From NCBI GenBank assembly GCA_964503315.1, contig CAZCZL010000006.1, positions 124,001 through 188,000 on the forward strand: a stretch of 64,000 nt of DNA, in the 5' to 3' direction. The notes beneath the pieces are model-generated. The model was given only the letters and a program-made list of their open reading frames with translations, was not told the DNA's origin and did no database searches. Shown piece by piece: positions 1-7,547 of the stretch. Made by a program: the position numbers and the translations under genes. The stretch's first letter is position 1, and every line of letters starts with the position of its first letter. This DNA comes from FEB-12 sp964503315 (GTDB lineage Bacteria > Zixibacteria > MSB-5A5 > GN15 > FEB-12).

Positions 1-1
1 C

Positions 2-484
2 GCGAATTCTCGCATAGCCGTGGAGATACTTGCGTCATTGGCTGGAACCTCGCCGGACCTTCCGCCCGGCTCCGGTCCGGTCCTGAGACTCTATTTCACG
101 GTGCCATTCGGTGCGGCCGGTGACAGCAACCAGGTGCGGTTGGCGCCGTATGCCGGCCCCACGACTATCTATCCGGAGTTGCTCACCGAGTGCTTCTCTT
201 TGCAGGTGCCCCAGTTGGACGGCAAAGTGACCCTGGCGCCATCGGGCTGCTGTGTCAATCTACGCGGGAATGTGAATGGCTCGGTCGGCGATGGAGTCGA
301 TATCTCCGACTTGAGTATGCTGATCGGATTCCTGACCGTGCCGGGTTCCGGGATCGTTTTCCCTTGCCCAGAGGAGGCAAATGTCAACGGCTCCCCCAGC
401 GGAACGATCGATCTTTCAGATCTAAGCTTGCTTATCGCTTATCTGACAACCTCGCCGCAGCCGAGTTTGCCGCTCTGTCCATGA
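2..484 (+). CDS. C-terminal part of a secreted protein with dockerin-like tail (partial)
   Basis: The frame is open from the left edge (codon at 2-4) with no stop, so the N-terminus lies outside the window; a GTG at 20 is probably internal. The last ~75 residues begin with a Cys pair (CCVNLRGNVNG) and hold two similar units, GNVNG...VDISDLSMLIGFL and ANVNG...IDLSDLSLLIAYL. These look like the paired calcium-loop/helix repeats of type I dockerins. Such tails are common at the ends of exported proteins in Zixibacteria and relatives and need not mean a cellulosome. The upstream ~75 residues look like a beta-rich exported domain that I cannot name. A perfect hairpin follows the TGA stop. The dockerin-like call is good; the function of the whole protein is unknown. 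Confidence 0.75.
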   Translation, partial: ANSRIAVEILASLAGTSPDLPPGSGPVLRLYFTVPFGAAGDSNQVRLAPYAGPTTIYPELLTECFSLQVPQLDGKVTLAPSGCCVNLRGNVNGSVGDGVDISDLSMLIGFLTVPGSGIVFPCPEEANVNGSPSGTIDLSDLSLLIAYLTTSPQPSLPLCP

Positions 485-510
485 TCTAGTACTTGTCGAT
501 CAGAGCGAAA

Positions 511-538
511 GAGCCGCCCTTCGGGGCGGCTCTTCTGT
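511..538. terminator. Intrinsic terminator between convergent genes
   Basis: A perfect 9-bp GC-rich stem (511-519 with 524-532) closes a TTCG tetraloop and is followed by TTCTGTT on the plus strand. It sits between the stop of the dockerin-like gene (484) and the stop of the minus-strand TonB gene (550), so it can serve both. The U-tract is short but the stem is very stable. Confidence 0.8.
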
Positions 539-549
539 TAGGAAAGGTA

Positions 550-1299
550 TCAATGATCCAACTTGAAGTCGACAGTGTAAGTCACCCAGCATCGAACTAG
601 GGTGCCGTTCTGAATCCCCGGACTGAAGACATTCTTGTAGGCCGTGCGAATAGCCGCGTCATCAAGGATCGATGACCCTGAACTGACATACACCCGGGCT
701 TCGATCACTTTACCATCTTTGTCGATCAAAGCTTTCACCACGACCCGTCCAGTCGTGCCGGTCGCGCGGGCGATCGAGGGATATTCGGGTGTCTTGTACT
801 CGATCATTTTCGGTTCAACTTCGAATGCTACAAACTCATTCATATCCGGAATGAAGTCATCCCCGAGCAGGGCTGAGGTATCGATGCCGTTGCCGACACT
901 ACCGGTGTCACCGGCAGCATTGTAATCGCCCAGATCCTCACGGGAAGGGAGCATCTGTTCCGGTTCGGAATCATTCAGCGTGGAGTCCGCAACGGCTACG
1001 ATCTGGTTAGTGACGGTATGCTGTGGCGGCGGCGCTGAAGGCTGGACCGGCGTGTTCTCTCTTTCCACCGAAGGCGGTCTTGGAAGAGTGACCTTCACCT
1101 CGATCGGCTTCGGCTTCGAATCAACAGGGATCACCACCATCGTTTCGCCGAAGAGCGCCCTATAGACGGTGGGGCCGGTCAACCCCAGAGTCAGCAGGGT
1201 CATCAGCACCAGTTGTCCGAACAGCAGATTGCGCTGGTAACTGGCTTTGAGTTCGTACGCGCCATACGGGGTACGTCGGGCATTGATCAGCGTGAACAT
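550..1299 (-). CDS. tonB: TonB-family energy transducer (first of two paralogues)
   Basis: 249-residue protein. A cytoplasmic N-terminus (RRTPYGAYELKASYQRN) precedes one TM helix at about residues 26-44, a periplasmic Pro-rich stretch (PRPPSVERENTPVQPSAPPP), an acidic linker, and a C-terminal TonB domain (about 170-249) with the family pattern V..LIDKDGKV, LDDAAIRTAYKN and F.PGIQNG. Start: the ATG at 1299 has GGAGG six bases upstream and aligns with the start of the neighbouring paralogue; an ATG 75 bases further out gives an N-terminus with no counterpart. It would pass energy from ExbB/ExbD to outer-membrane receptors. A strong terminator lies between it and the upstream tonB, so it may be read at a lower level or from its own promoter, which I cannot place. 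No receptor gene is adjacent. Confidence 0.88.
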   Translation of the reverse strand: MFTLINARRTPYGAYELKASYQRNLLFGQLVLMTLLTLGLTGPTVYRALFGETMVVIPVDSKPKPIEVKVTLPRPPSVERENTPVQPSAPPPQHTVTNQIVAVADSTLNDSEPEQMLPSREDLGDYNAAGDTGSVGNGIDTSALLGDDFIPDMNEFVAFEVEPKMIEYKTPEYPSIARATGTTGRVVVKALIDKDGKVIEARVYVSSGSSILDDAAIRTAYKNVFSPGIQNGTLVRCWVTYTVDFKLDH

Positions 1300-1436
1300 T
1301 GTACACCTCCCGTGGTTTAGCCTCTCACCTTCTAGTACGAAGATTCGAGGTGGATTCTTCCCTGATCGGTGCAATATGGTCTTGAGTGGTCCTCTTAATA
1401 AAAGGACGGGTCGGGTCGACCGGTTGTGAAAGGGAG

Positions 1437-1477
1437 AAAAAAGAAACGGCGATAACGGGTGGGCCGCTATCGCCGTT
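1437..1477 (-). terminator. Intrinsic terminator after the second TonB gene
   Basis: A 10-bp stem (1445-1454 with 1468-1477) is followed on the minus strand by a T-run (complement of 1437-1442 plus flanking A bases). It lies 22 bases past the stop of the TonB gene at 1499 and 138 bases before the start of the next tonB, so it should end most of the ExbBD operon transcript there. Confidence 0.88.
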
Positions 1478-1498
1478 GGAATTGCGATTCGAGGTCGA

Positions 1499-2239
1499 TC
1501 AACTATCGGTCAGTTTGAAGTCCACACGGTAGGTGACCCAAACTGCGACAGGTCGGCCATTCTGAATCCCCGGTTTGAACTTGTTTTTGTAGGCCGCCTT
1601 GACCGCTTCTTCGTCGAGCGACTGAGTCCCGGAGGACTTGCCGACCATTGCCTGGCGGACATTTCCATCCTTATCGACCAGCGCCTTGACCCAGACCGTA
1701 CCGGTAAGACCGGCGGTCTTGGCCAGACGAGGATATTCCGGCTGTTGCTGGAAGATCATCTCCGGCTGGATCTCGACCGCGACGAATTCATCCGGTGGCG
1801 GAAGGTACTCGTCCTCAGAGATATCGACGACGATATTCTGGTCACCGGCACCGGCGGTCACATCAGGAGCGACGATCTCAGCGAGCTCTTCACGAGTTGC
1901 AAGCTGGACATCCTCGTCTTGCACCTCTTCATCGGCGACCGGTTTCGGGATACCGACCTTGGGTGCGGCGACGTTCGGATTCTGGATCTTCACTTCCGGC
2001 GGGCGTTTCACCACGGTCGGGGGCGGACCCAGTTCGGCGATCGTTTTGATACGGACCTCAGGGATGGCTGTAAGATCATCTTCTGCGGTCGCCAATTTGA
2101 TAATCTGCCAGCCGAGCAGGATCAAGACTATGAGACCCAGAACCGAGCCGGTACCGATCATAAAATTGCGCTGGTACTTCGCTTTCAGTTCATAGGCGCC
2201 ATAGGGCGACCAGAGGGCGTTATTTGAGTATGAAGCCAT
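1499..2239 (-). CDS. tonB: TonB-family energy transducer (operon member)
   Basis: 246 residues. The N-terminus (PYGAYELKAKYQRN) matches that of the paralogue at 550-1299, followed by a TM helix (about 29-48), a Pro/Lys/Val periplasmic spacer (PPPTVVKRPPEVKIQNP, PKVGIPKP), and a C-terminal TonB domain (about 165-246: VWVKALVDKDGNV, LDEEAVKAAYKNKFKPGIQNGRPV). The ATG overlaps the TAA of the upstream exbD by one base (TAATG), implying translational coupling. It is the last gene of the ExbB-ExbD-ExbD-TonB run before a strong terminator. The shared N-terminal juxtamembrane motif in both TonB copies suggests both contact the same ExbB/ExbD complex; this is inference. Confidence 0.9.
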   Translation of the reverse strand: MASYSNNALWSPYGAYELKAKYQRNFMIGTGSVLGLIVLILLGWQIIKLATAEDDLTAIPEVRIKTIAELGPPPTVVKRPPEVKIQNPNVAAPKVGIPKPVADEEVQDEDVQLATREELAEIVAPDVTAGAGDQNIVVDISEDEYLPPPDEFVAVEIQPEMIFQQQPEYPRLAKTAGLTGTVWVKALVDKDGNVRQAMVGKSSGTQSLDEEAVKAAYKNKFKPGIQNGRPVAVWVTYRVDFKLTDS

Positions 2240-2895
2240 TATAACTGACCTCGTGCTTGGGCGGCAAGTTGAGCGTCCATCATGATCCTGTCATCACGCT
2301 CTTCCCACTTACCCGTGGCATATCGATATGAGAATTTCCTGTCTCTCGGCAGGTCTTTCACGTCAACTTTCAACTCCCGAGCCGTGAAAGCGTTCCATGA
2401 CCGTTCTAACAGGTCGATCTCGTCAAGGATATTGACCAGATCTTCATAATCCGCCTGCCGGTTGATCAGGATCAGCGTATTCAGCTTCGGATTCTCCTGG
2501 TTGAGATTCTTCAGCAGGTTACGCAATGAATCTGAATTCACGACATATGCCACCGAATCCGGCTTCTTGTCCGTGCTCGGCACCAGCAGGGGCAGATTGG
2601 TCGGAGATTCGATCTTGGTGTTCCACCAGTAGCGACCCTCGGCATCGACGCGAATGGTCAGGAGATTTGACTCTTTGACCTGCATCGTGTCAGGTTGCTC
2701 GTCATCCTTCGGCGGGAGGTTGATCTCCATCGCCTGGGGCATGGCAAAGACCGTCGAGACCATATAAAAGATCAGCAGCAGGAAGGCGATATCGACCATG
2801 GGCGTCATATCGATACGAATAGCGATACGGCGTTTCGGGCGTCTTAACCCCTTGTGCTTGCCTGATTTTTCTCGTTGTACAACGTCACCGGCCAT
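2239..2895 (-). CDS. exbD: ExbD/TolR-family protein with extended periplasmic domain
   Basis: 218 residues, longer than the usual ~140. A basic N-terminus (KGLRRPKRRIAIRI) leads into the conserved DMTPMVDIAFLLLIFYM segment (TM about 30-50), whose Asp is the proton-path residue of ExbD/TolR. The periplasmic part (about 52-218) has the usual LPP motif after the TM, then a longer domain ending in a Tyr/Arg/Glu-rich tail (RKFSYRYATGKWEERDDR). It is the second of two consecutive exbD genes; two different ExbD proteins per ExbB are common in Bacteroidetes-type systems. It overlaps the following tonB by one base. Part of a proton-motive-force-driven ExbB/ExbD/TonB motor in the inner membrane. Confidence 0.9.
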   Translation of the reverse strand: MAGDVVQREKSGKHKGLRRPKRRIAIRIDMTPMVDIAFLLLIFYMVSTVFAMPQAMEINLPPKDDEQPDTMQVKESNLLTIRVDAEGRYWWNTKIESPTNLPLLVPSTDKKPDSVAYVVNSDSLRNLLKNLNQENPKLNTLILINRQADYEDLVNILDEIDLLERSWNAFTARELKVDVKDLPRDRKFSYRYATGKWEERDDRIMMDAQLAAQARGQL

Positions 2896-2916
2896 TTGGC
2901 CTCTTCTCCTCTCAGC

Positions 2917-2941
2917 AGCCCGGCGTACTTAAAGCCGGACT
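2917..2941 (-). other. Hairpin in the exbD-exbD gap
   Basis: An 8-bp stem (2917-2924 with 2934-2941, one G-T pair) with a 9-base loop lies in the 64-base gap between the two exbD genes, the largest gap inside this operon. There is no U-tract, so it is not a standard terminator. It could set the stoichiometry of downstream genes or protect mRNA; this is inference. Confidence 0.4.
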
Positions 2942-2959
2942 GGTAAAGGTCGCCTGCGA

Positions 2960-3418
2960 TCAGGTCGTTTCTTGTTCAGTAATGATCAGGAATCGGGTCA
3001 TATCCTTTTCCTGCATTGCGTCCATCACATCCTGCATCAGGCCGAAGCTGGCTCGTTTATCCGCTTTGACCACCACCAGCGCCTTGAGGTTCTTGGCTCG
3101 AGCTCTGACAAGCTCATTGCCAACCTCACCAGACAGGACGGTGATGACGCGGCGGACGTTTGAGACAATATCCTGGCCATCAATGTTGATCGTACCCTTT
3201 TCGATATAATCGACATAGACCGAGTCATACTTGGTGACCGTGACATTGATAATGTCTTTGTCCGGCAACTCGATCTGCGAGTGCGACGACGGGAGTTCGA
3301 CCGCCCGGGCTTCCGGTGGTTTAAACTGGGTCGTCGCCATATAGAAGATCAACAACAGGAAGGCGATATCGACCATGGGCGTCATGTCGATACGAATGCC
3401 AACTCTGCGCTTAGACAT
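2960..3418 (-). CDS. exbD: ExbD/TolR-family protein (standard length)
   Basis: 152 residues. It opens with KRRVGIRI and the conserved DMTPMVDIAFLLLIFYMATTQF segment, with the protonatable Asp and one TM helix (about 13-33), followed by a LPSS motif and a compact periplasmic domain of ~110 residues (VVVKADKRASFGLMQDVMDAMQEKDMTRFLIIT), typical of ExbD/TolR. The start lies two bases after the stop of exbB. With the next gene it forms an ExbD pair sharing the same membrane segment but diverging in the periplasm. Confidence 0.92.
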   Translation of the reverse strand: MSKRRVGIRIDMTPMVDIAFLLLIFYMATTQFKPPEARAVELPSSHSQIELPDKDIINVTVTKYDSVYVDYIEKGTINIDGQDIVSNVRRVITVLSGEVGNELVRARAKNLKALVVVKADKRASFGLMQDVMDAMQEKDMTRFLIITEQETT

Positions 3419-3420
3419 CG

Positions 3421-4182
3421 TTAGATACCTTCCTTCGCGCGGATGATCTGCATCACTTCGAAGGTCGCTTCGTCAGTGGTGTAGTTGAACGCGTCTACCT
3501 TATTAACAAAGAAGTTATAGTAGAAGATTCCAAGAATACCGGAGATGAGACCGCCGGCCGTGTTCACCAGCGCCTCAGAGATACCGGTCGCCAGAGCGTT
3601 GGCGTCGATGACGCCGCCTTCGACGTTACCGGTCGCGGCAAACGCACGGATCATACCGATGGTCGTCCCGAGCAGCCCGATCATGGTGGCGATCGAGGCG
3701 ATGGTCGAAAGGGCGATCAGGTTACGCTCAAGCAGTGGTCCCTCGAGGGCGTTGGCCTCTTCGATAGCCGACTGGGTGAGTTGGATACGCTTTTCGCTGT
3801 TGAGGGACTTGTCCGCCCGAACCTCGCGATAGCGCTCAATGCCGGCGCGAAGGACGTTGGCGGTAGTGCCGCGCTGCTTGTCGCACGCCGCGAGAGCGCC
3901 GTCAAAATCATCAGCCTGAAGCAGGGTGATCAGCTTCTTGAAGAAGACCTGGACTGAGCTCTTGCCCTTAGCGTTTCCGTACAGGGACATATAGCGTTCG
4001 ATAACGAACACGATCAACATGCAGAGCACCATGATAAGGATAACAACCAACGGTCCGCCTTTGTAGACGGAGTGCATGATAGTGCCTTCCGGCGCCGGTT
4101 TGAACACGCCATAAAACAACCCCAAGCCGATAGCCAACGCCACCAGCGAGTTCAGCGTCACGAACATTGTCTGTTTAACCAC
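3421..4182 (-). CDS. exbB: ExbB/TolQ/MotA-family proton channel
   Basis: 253 residues. TM segments at about 8-26, 43-62, 155-180 and 198-222. The cytoplasmic region between the second and third carries QADDFDGALAACDKQRGTTANVLRAGIERY, and the conserved core is LIALSTIASIATMIGLLGTTIGMIRAF followed by GISEALVNTAGGLISGI, the MotA/TolQ/ExbB signature. Start is GTG at 4182 with GGAGG about ten bases upstream. It forms the channel ring for the two ExbD proteins encoded next. The extra N-terminal TM helix is usual in ExbB of this lineage. The TonB genes downstream favour an ExbB role over TolQ, and no TolA/TolB is seen. Confidence 0.92.
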   Translation of the reverse strand: MVKQTMFVTLNSLVALAIGLGLFYGVFKPAPEGTIMHSVYKGGPLVVILIMVLCMLIVFVIERYMSLYGNAKGKSSVQVFFKKLITLLQADDFDGALAACDKQRGTTANVLRAGIERYREVRADKSLNSEKRIQLTQSAIEEANALEGPLLERNLIALSTIASIATMIGLLGTTIGMIRAFAATGNVEGGVIDANALATGISEALVNTAGGLISGILGIFYYNFFVNKVDAFNYTTDEATFEVMQIIRAKEGI

Positions 4183-4213
4183 GAGAACACATCCTCCAGT
4201 TATGATAAACCAA

Positions 4214-5017
4214 TCAGATTTCTATACCTTTTATAGCCATCAACACAAATGCCCCGACCGTAATGACCAAGCCATAGCTCATCACCGAGAGAAATACGCC
4301 CGGACCATAGCTGGTCCCGAGATTGGCGTACGAGCTGGCCGCGCTTGAGCCATAGCCGCCGCCCAGGAAAGAGGCGAACAATGCCAGGACAAACAGGATG
4401 ACGGGAATCCAGTTCAGACGGAGCAGTTTTTTGAGCTGCAGCGCGTACTGGTCGTCAAGTTTCTTGGCTTTGAAGAAATTTATCAACATGTAAATAGGAA
4501 GGGCGATAGCGGAAAGAACGAAAAGAAGCCCGAAGAAGCCAGACAACATCAACCCGAATCCGCCACCAAAGGCGTTGCCGAGTTGGCCGAATGACCCAAT
4601 TCCGGTGGTTGTTTCCGTTATCCGTTCAACCTTTTTGCGTGGTTGAGCCGCATGGAGCACTTCGCCGCGCTCGTCGTCTGCCTTGGCCACCGTCGTCTGT
4701 TGAGTGGTCTCCACCACTCTCTCCTGGTAGACGGAGAACCATGGCATGAAGAGTGACGCGAGAATCACCACAGAAGCCACCACCATGATCCATCGCTCAT
4801 ACCCCGAGATACGCTCGATCATGAGCGTACAATGCTCACGCAACCGTTCGCCACGAGACCGCTTGGCGACTACCGCGTCGACCAATTTCGTCTTCTCAGC
4901 TTCGGAGGTGAACAGATCTCCCGGTTTTCCCGGAAAGACGTCGAATCCGATATAACGGAAGCGATCATCCACCGAGATGCGGCGTTGAGCGGTGGGCTGT
5001 TTATCTTGGTCAGCCAT
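4214..5017 (-). CDS. Uncharacterised four-TM membrane protein in the ExbB operon
   Basis: 267 residues, no family recognised. The cytosolic N-terminus (about 1-70) has many charged residues. TM segments lie near 78-98, 158-182, 202-222 and 242-263. Between the first two is an extracytoplasmic loop rich in Thr/Glu/Lys (VVETTQQTTVAKADDERGE). Gly-rich stretches precede TM2 (GNAFGGGFGLM) and TM4 (FLGGGYGSSAASSYANLG). ATG start with AAGGGG five bases upstream; 31 bases after its stop begins exbB. The fixed position between a TPR protein and ExbB suggests an accessory inner-membrane part of this motor. That is inference from context only. Confidence 0.75.
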   Translation of the reverse strand: MADQDKQPTAQRRISVDDRFRYIGFDVFPGKPGDLFTSEAEKTKLVDAVVAKRSRGERLREHCTLMIERISGYERWIMVVASVVILASLFMPWFSVYQERVVETTQQTTVAKADDERGEVLHAAQPRKKVERITETTTGIGSFGQLGNAFGGGFGLMLSGFFGLLFVLSAIALPIYMLINFFKAKKLDDQYALQLKKLLRLNWIPVILFVLALFASFLGGGYGSSAASSYANLGTSYGPGVFLSVMSYGLVITVGAFVLMAIKGIEI

Positions 5018-5055
5018 TAAAACCCCTTACCGGTCTTCTTCCCTACAGAGGGATA

Positions 5056-6990
5056 TTAGCGTTCGTAAACCGTAGCATCCTGGCCCTTTTTCGCATCGGC
5101 GTTGCCAGGTTGACACTGGAGTACCTTGCCATACCAGTCGTATGCCTGCCCGAAATCAGCCTTGGAAGCAGCCTTATCCTCTTTAGCTCGCTCGGCCGCA
5201 CGGGTGTGGTAGGCCTGGGCGATCCAGAGTACAAGACTGACATCCTTGCATCCCCCTTGAGACTTGGAGACACAATTATACGCATCCAACAAGTAGTCAA
5301 GACTCTTAGTGATATTCTTTGGGCAGCCCACTTCGCTTCCAGCGAAGTACGCGTAGCCTAGTGAGCGTTTTGCAACACAGTCAGTCGGATCAAGTTGAAG
5401 CAGATGTTCGAATTGCTTGATGCCGTCTGTGCAGTTCTTCAACGAGAAGAGATAGGTGGTGCCAAGCATCTGCACAACCTTGGCGTCGGTCGAATTGTAT
5501 TTCAGGTAATTTTCGAAATACTCTGCCGCGAGTTGGTTCCAGTTGATGCTCGGATCGAAATTGATCACTTCGGTCGAGGCATACTGCGGCGACGCGGTCG
5601 TGTCGGCAGACGCGACCTCCTCGTTATTGGCGTTCCCCGCCATGGCCATGGCACAAAGGCCGGCATTCTTATACAGACTCGAAGCGGCGGAATCAACGCC
5701 CATGGCGATACGCTTCTGATAGTAGAACATCGCTGGCTGGAGGCTCTTCAGCATGTGGTAAGCAAAAGCGATATTCTGCACGACGCGCTTCTGGGTCGAG
5801 TCGATCTTGAGGACCTCTTTATAATTGTCGATTGCGTGCGCGTAATCCGGGGGCTTCTGGTAATAGTAGGTGTCCCCCATGAAGGAGTACATTTCGGTCG
5901 GGCTGATCGGGGACTTATAGTCCGGCCCCTGTTGAAGTACCCACTCCTGATGCTTCTTCAGCATCTCAGCGCCTTTATCGAACTGCTTGGCGCCCCAGAG
6001 CGCTTTGCCATAATTGAAATAGACATCTTTCGGGACGTACGGAATGGCGAGCACTTCCTCAAAATACTTCACAGCTTCTTCGAAACCGCTCAGGTTCAGG
6101 TAGGACATCGCCAATTCAAAGAAGGGGCGGACGGTGCTTGAATCTGCCTTGGCGCCGGAGAGTTCGAGATAACGCTTATAGGAGCCGATCGCGTCTTTGA
6201 AACGGCTCGCTTTGTCTTCGCGTGAACCACCCGGACTCATGGCGGCCTTGAAATAAATGCCACCGGCACGATTCCACGCCGAAGCATGGAGCGAGTCCTT
6301 TTGCAGCACGACTTTCAGCTTCTCGATAGCGCAGGGGTAGTCCTTCATTTCCAGACAAGCTTCGGCCCAATTGTAGTAGACCTCAGTGCCCGCGGTATCC
6401 TTCTCCAAAGCCTTCTCATATTCCGAGACGGCCAGAGACGGGATTCCCTGACGGAAATTGGCGTTGCCAAGATGGATATGATAGAGCGGATTATCGGAGT
6501 CAACGATGAGCGCCTGGCGGAACGCACGGTCGGCTTCCTGGTAGTTCTTTTTGGCCATCATGACCATACCATAGCCGTCCTCAAGCATCCCTTTTTCTTT
6601 GTCCTTGGCTTTTTTGCGGCCTTCGTCCAAAAGCTTTTCGGCGCGGTCAAGGTCACCCAACTCAACAAGCGTGCGGCCCAGATAGTAGACCGTTTCCACG
6701 TCTTTTTTCTTCTTTTCGTACGCCTGTTCCAGGAAGGTTTTGGCGCGTTCAGTTTGCCCTAACCGGAAGTAGATCTGACCAAGAAGACTATAATTGAGGT
6801 GATAGGTCTTGTCGACTTCGATCTCTTTCGTCAACTGGGCAATGGCATTGGTCGTGTCACCACGATCGAGAGCCTCGCGGATGGACTGTTTGATCTCCTG
6901 AGCCTGGGTGGTCGAGCCCACCAGAACGGCAGCCAGAAGCACGACAAACAGAGTTGTCCGAAGGAGCGAATGGGAAAGAATTTTCTTCAT
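5056..6990 (-). CDS. Exported TPR-repeat protein of the ExbBD-TonB operon
   Basis: 644 residues from the ATG at 6990 (MKKILSHSLLRTTLFVVLLAAVLVG), which gives a clean signal peptide ending near TQAQ; an ATG 54 bases upstream adds an unlikely hydrophilic leader. The mature protein is almost entirely tetratricopeptide repeats of ~34 residues (for example YSLLGQIYFRLGQTERAKTF, YYLGRTLVELGDLDRAEKL, YYNWAEACLEMKDYPCAIEK), probably ten or more, with Cys-containing units near the C-terminus (LKNCTDGIKQFE, DPTDCVAKRSLGYAYF). It is the first gene of the operon with a good promoter just upstream. A periplasmic scaffold working with TonB or ExbD is plausible; TPR genes linked to ExbBD/TonB are known in Bacteroidetes-type gliding and uptake systems. 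Confidence 0.85.
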   Translation of the reverse strand: MKKILSHSLLRTTLFVVLLAAVLVGSTTQAQEIKQSIREALDRGDTTNAIAQLTKEIEVDKTYHLNYSLLGQIYFRLGQTERAKTFLEQAYEKKKKDVETVYYLGRTLVELGDLDRAEKLLDEGRKKAKDKEKGMLEDGYGMVMMAKKNYQEADRAFRQALIVDSDNPLYHIHLGNANFRQGIPSLAVSEYEKALEKDTAGTEVYYNWAEACLEMKDYPCAIEKLKVVLQKDSLHASAWNRAGGIYFKAAMSPGGSREDKASRFKDAIGSYKRYLELSGAKADSSTVRPFFELAMSYLNLSGFEEAVKYFEEVLAIPYVPKDVYFNYGKALWGAKQFDKGAEMLKKHQEWVLQQGPDYKSPISPTEMYSFMGDTYYYQKPPDYAHAIDNYKEVLKIDSTQKRVVQNIAFAYHMLKSLQPAMFYYQKRIAMGVDSAASSLYKNAGLCAMAMAGNANNEEVASADTTASPQYASTEVINFDPSINWNQLAAEYFENYLKYNSTDAKVVQMLGTTYLFSLKNCTDGIKQFEHLLQLDPTDCVAKRSLGYAYFAGSEVGCPKNITKSLDYLLDAYNCVSKSQGGCKDVSLVLWIAQAYHTRAAERAKEDKAASKADFGQAYDWYGKVLQCQPGNADAKKGQDATVYER

Positions 6991-7016
6991 GTGCACATCT
7001 CTTTCAAGAATAGGCC

Positions 7017-7044
7017 AAAATATGGTTCTGCCATACCTTGTCAA
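7017..7044 (-). promoter_or_regulatory. Sigma-70-type promoter for the TPR-ExbBD-TonB operon
   Basis: A perfect -35 TTGACA (complement of 7039-7044), 16-base spacer and -10 TATTTT (complement of 7017-7022) point at the TPR gene start 27 bases further on. It overlaps the last codons of the preceding small gene. Confidence 0.65.
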
Positions 7045-7268
7045 GAGCTAAATTCCCCGGCTCTCGACCCTAACGTGTTAGCATTGCGACTCTTCAATCG
7101 TTTGAAGAGCATTTCAATCTGGACCAGGAGGATGATGATCACCACCAGACCCACCGGAATCAGGATCAGACGCGAGATCAGGTCACTGAACACTACGTAC
7201 AAGTAGCCGGCAGTGAAGATGTTCATCGCAGCCGACAGTGTATCAAGCCACCAGACCAATCGAGTCAT
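7041..7268 (-). CDS. Small two-TM membrane protein
   Basis: 75 residues from the ATG at 7268, chosen because AAAGGAAA lies about seven bases upstream; a start 75 bases earlier has no ribosome site. Two hydrophobic helices (WWLDTLSAAMNIFTAGYLYVVF and LILIPVGLVVIIILLVQIEMLF) are followed by a basic tail (KRLKSRNAN). No family recognised. It precedes the TPR operon on the same strand by 50 bases, but a separate promoter overlaps its 3' end. Might be a short accessory of the motor or an unrelated protein; the coding call rests on the ribosome site and clear helices. Confidence 0.6.
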   Translation of the reverse strand: MTRLVWWLDTLSAAMNIFTAGYLYVVFSDLISRLILIPVGLVVIIILLVQIEMLFKRLKSRNANTLGSRAGEFSS

Positions 7269-7547
7269 CTTCTGTTTCCTTTCACTTATACCGGCGAGGC
7301 GTCCAATTCTTTCAACACGTGAGAGATGAGCACACGCGACCAATGACTCTGTATGTCAACTGTGGTGCCAAAAATGGATATACGTAGCCGTAAGTAACGG
7401 TAAGTGGCTACACTGTAGTTGATTATGGTGGAAAATAGGTGGAATAACAAATTGTCAGTCAAGTCGTCTAACGCAATATCTGCGAGTGATTTTGATGGGA
7501 ATCTGTCAGAAAAAGTTAAGTTGTTGGAAGACAGAGGGTGATTTGCC

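Noticed and set aside
2..484. Cellulosome component
   Set aside because: Only a dockerin-like tail is seen; no cohesin, scaffoldin or glycoside hydrolase is in the window.
7370..7420. Imperfect repeats around TAGCC...GGCTA and GTAAGT as a regulatory element
   Set aside because: Short, with no position relative to a clear promoter; consistent with chance in an AT-richer gap.
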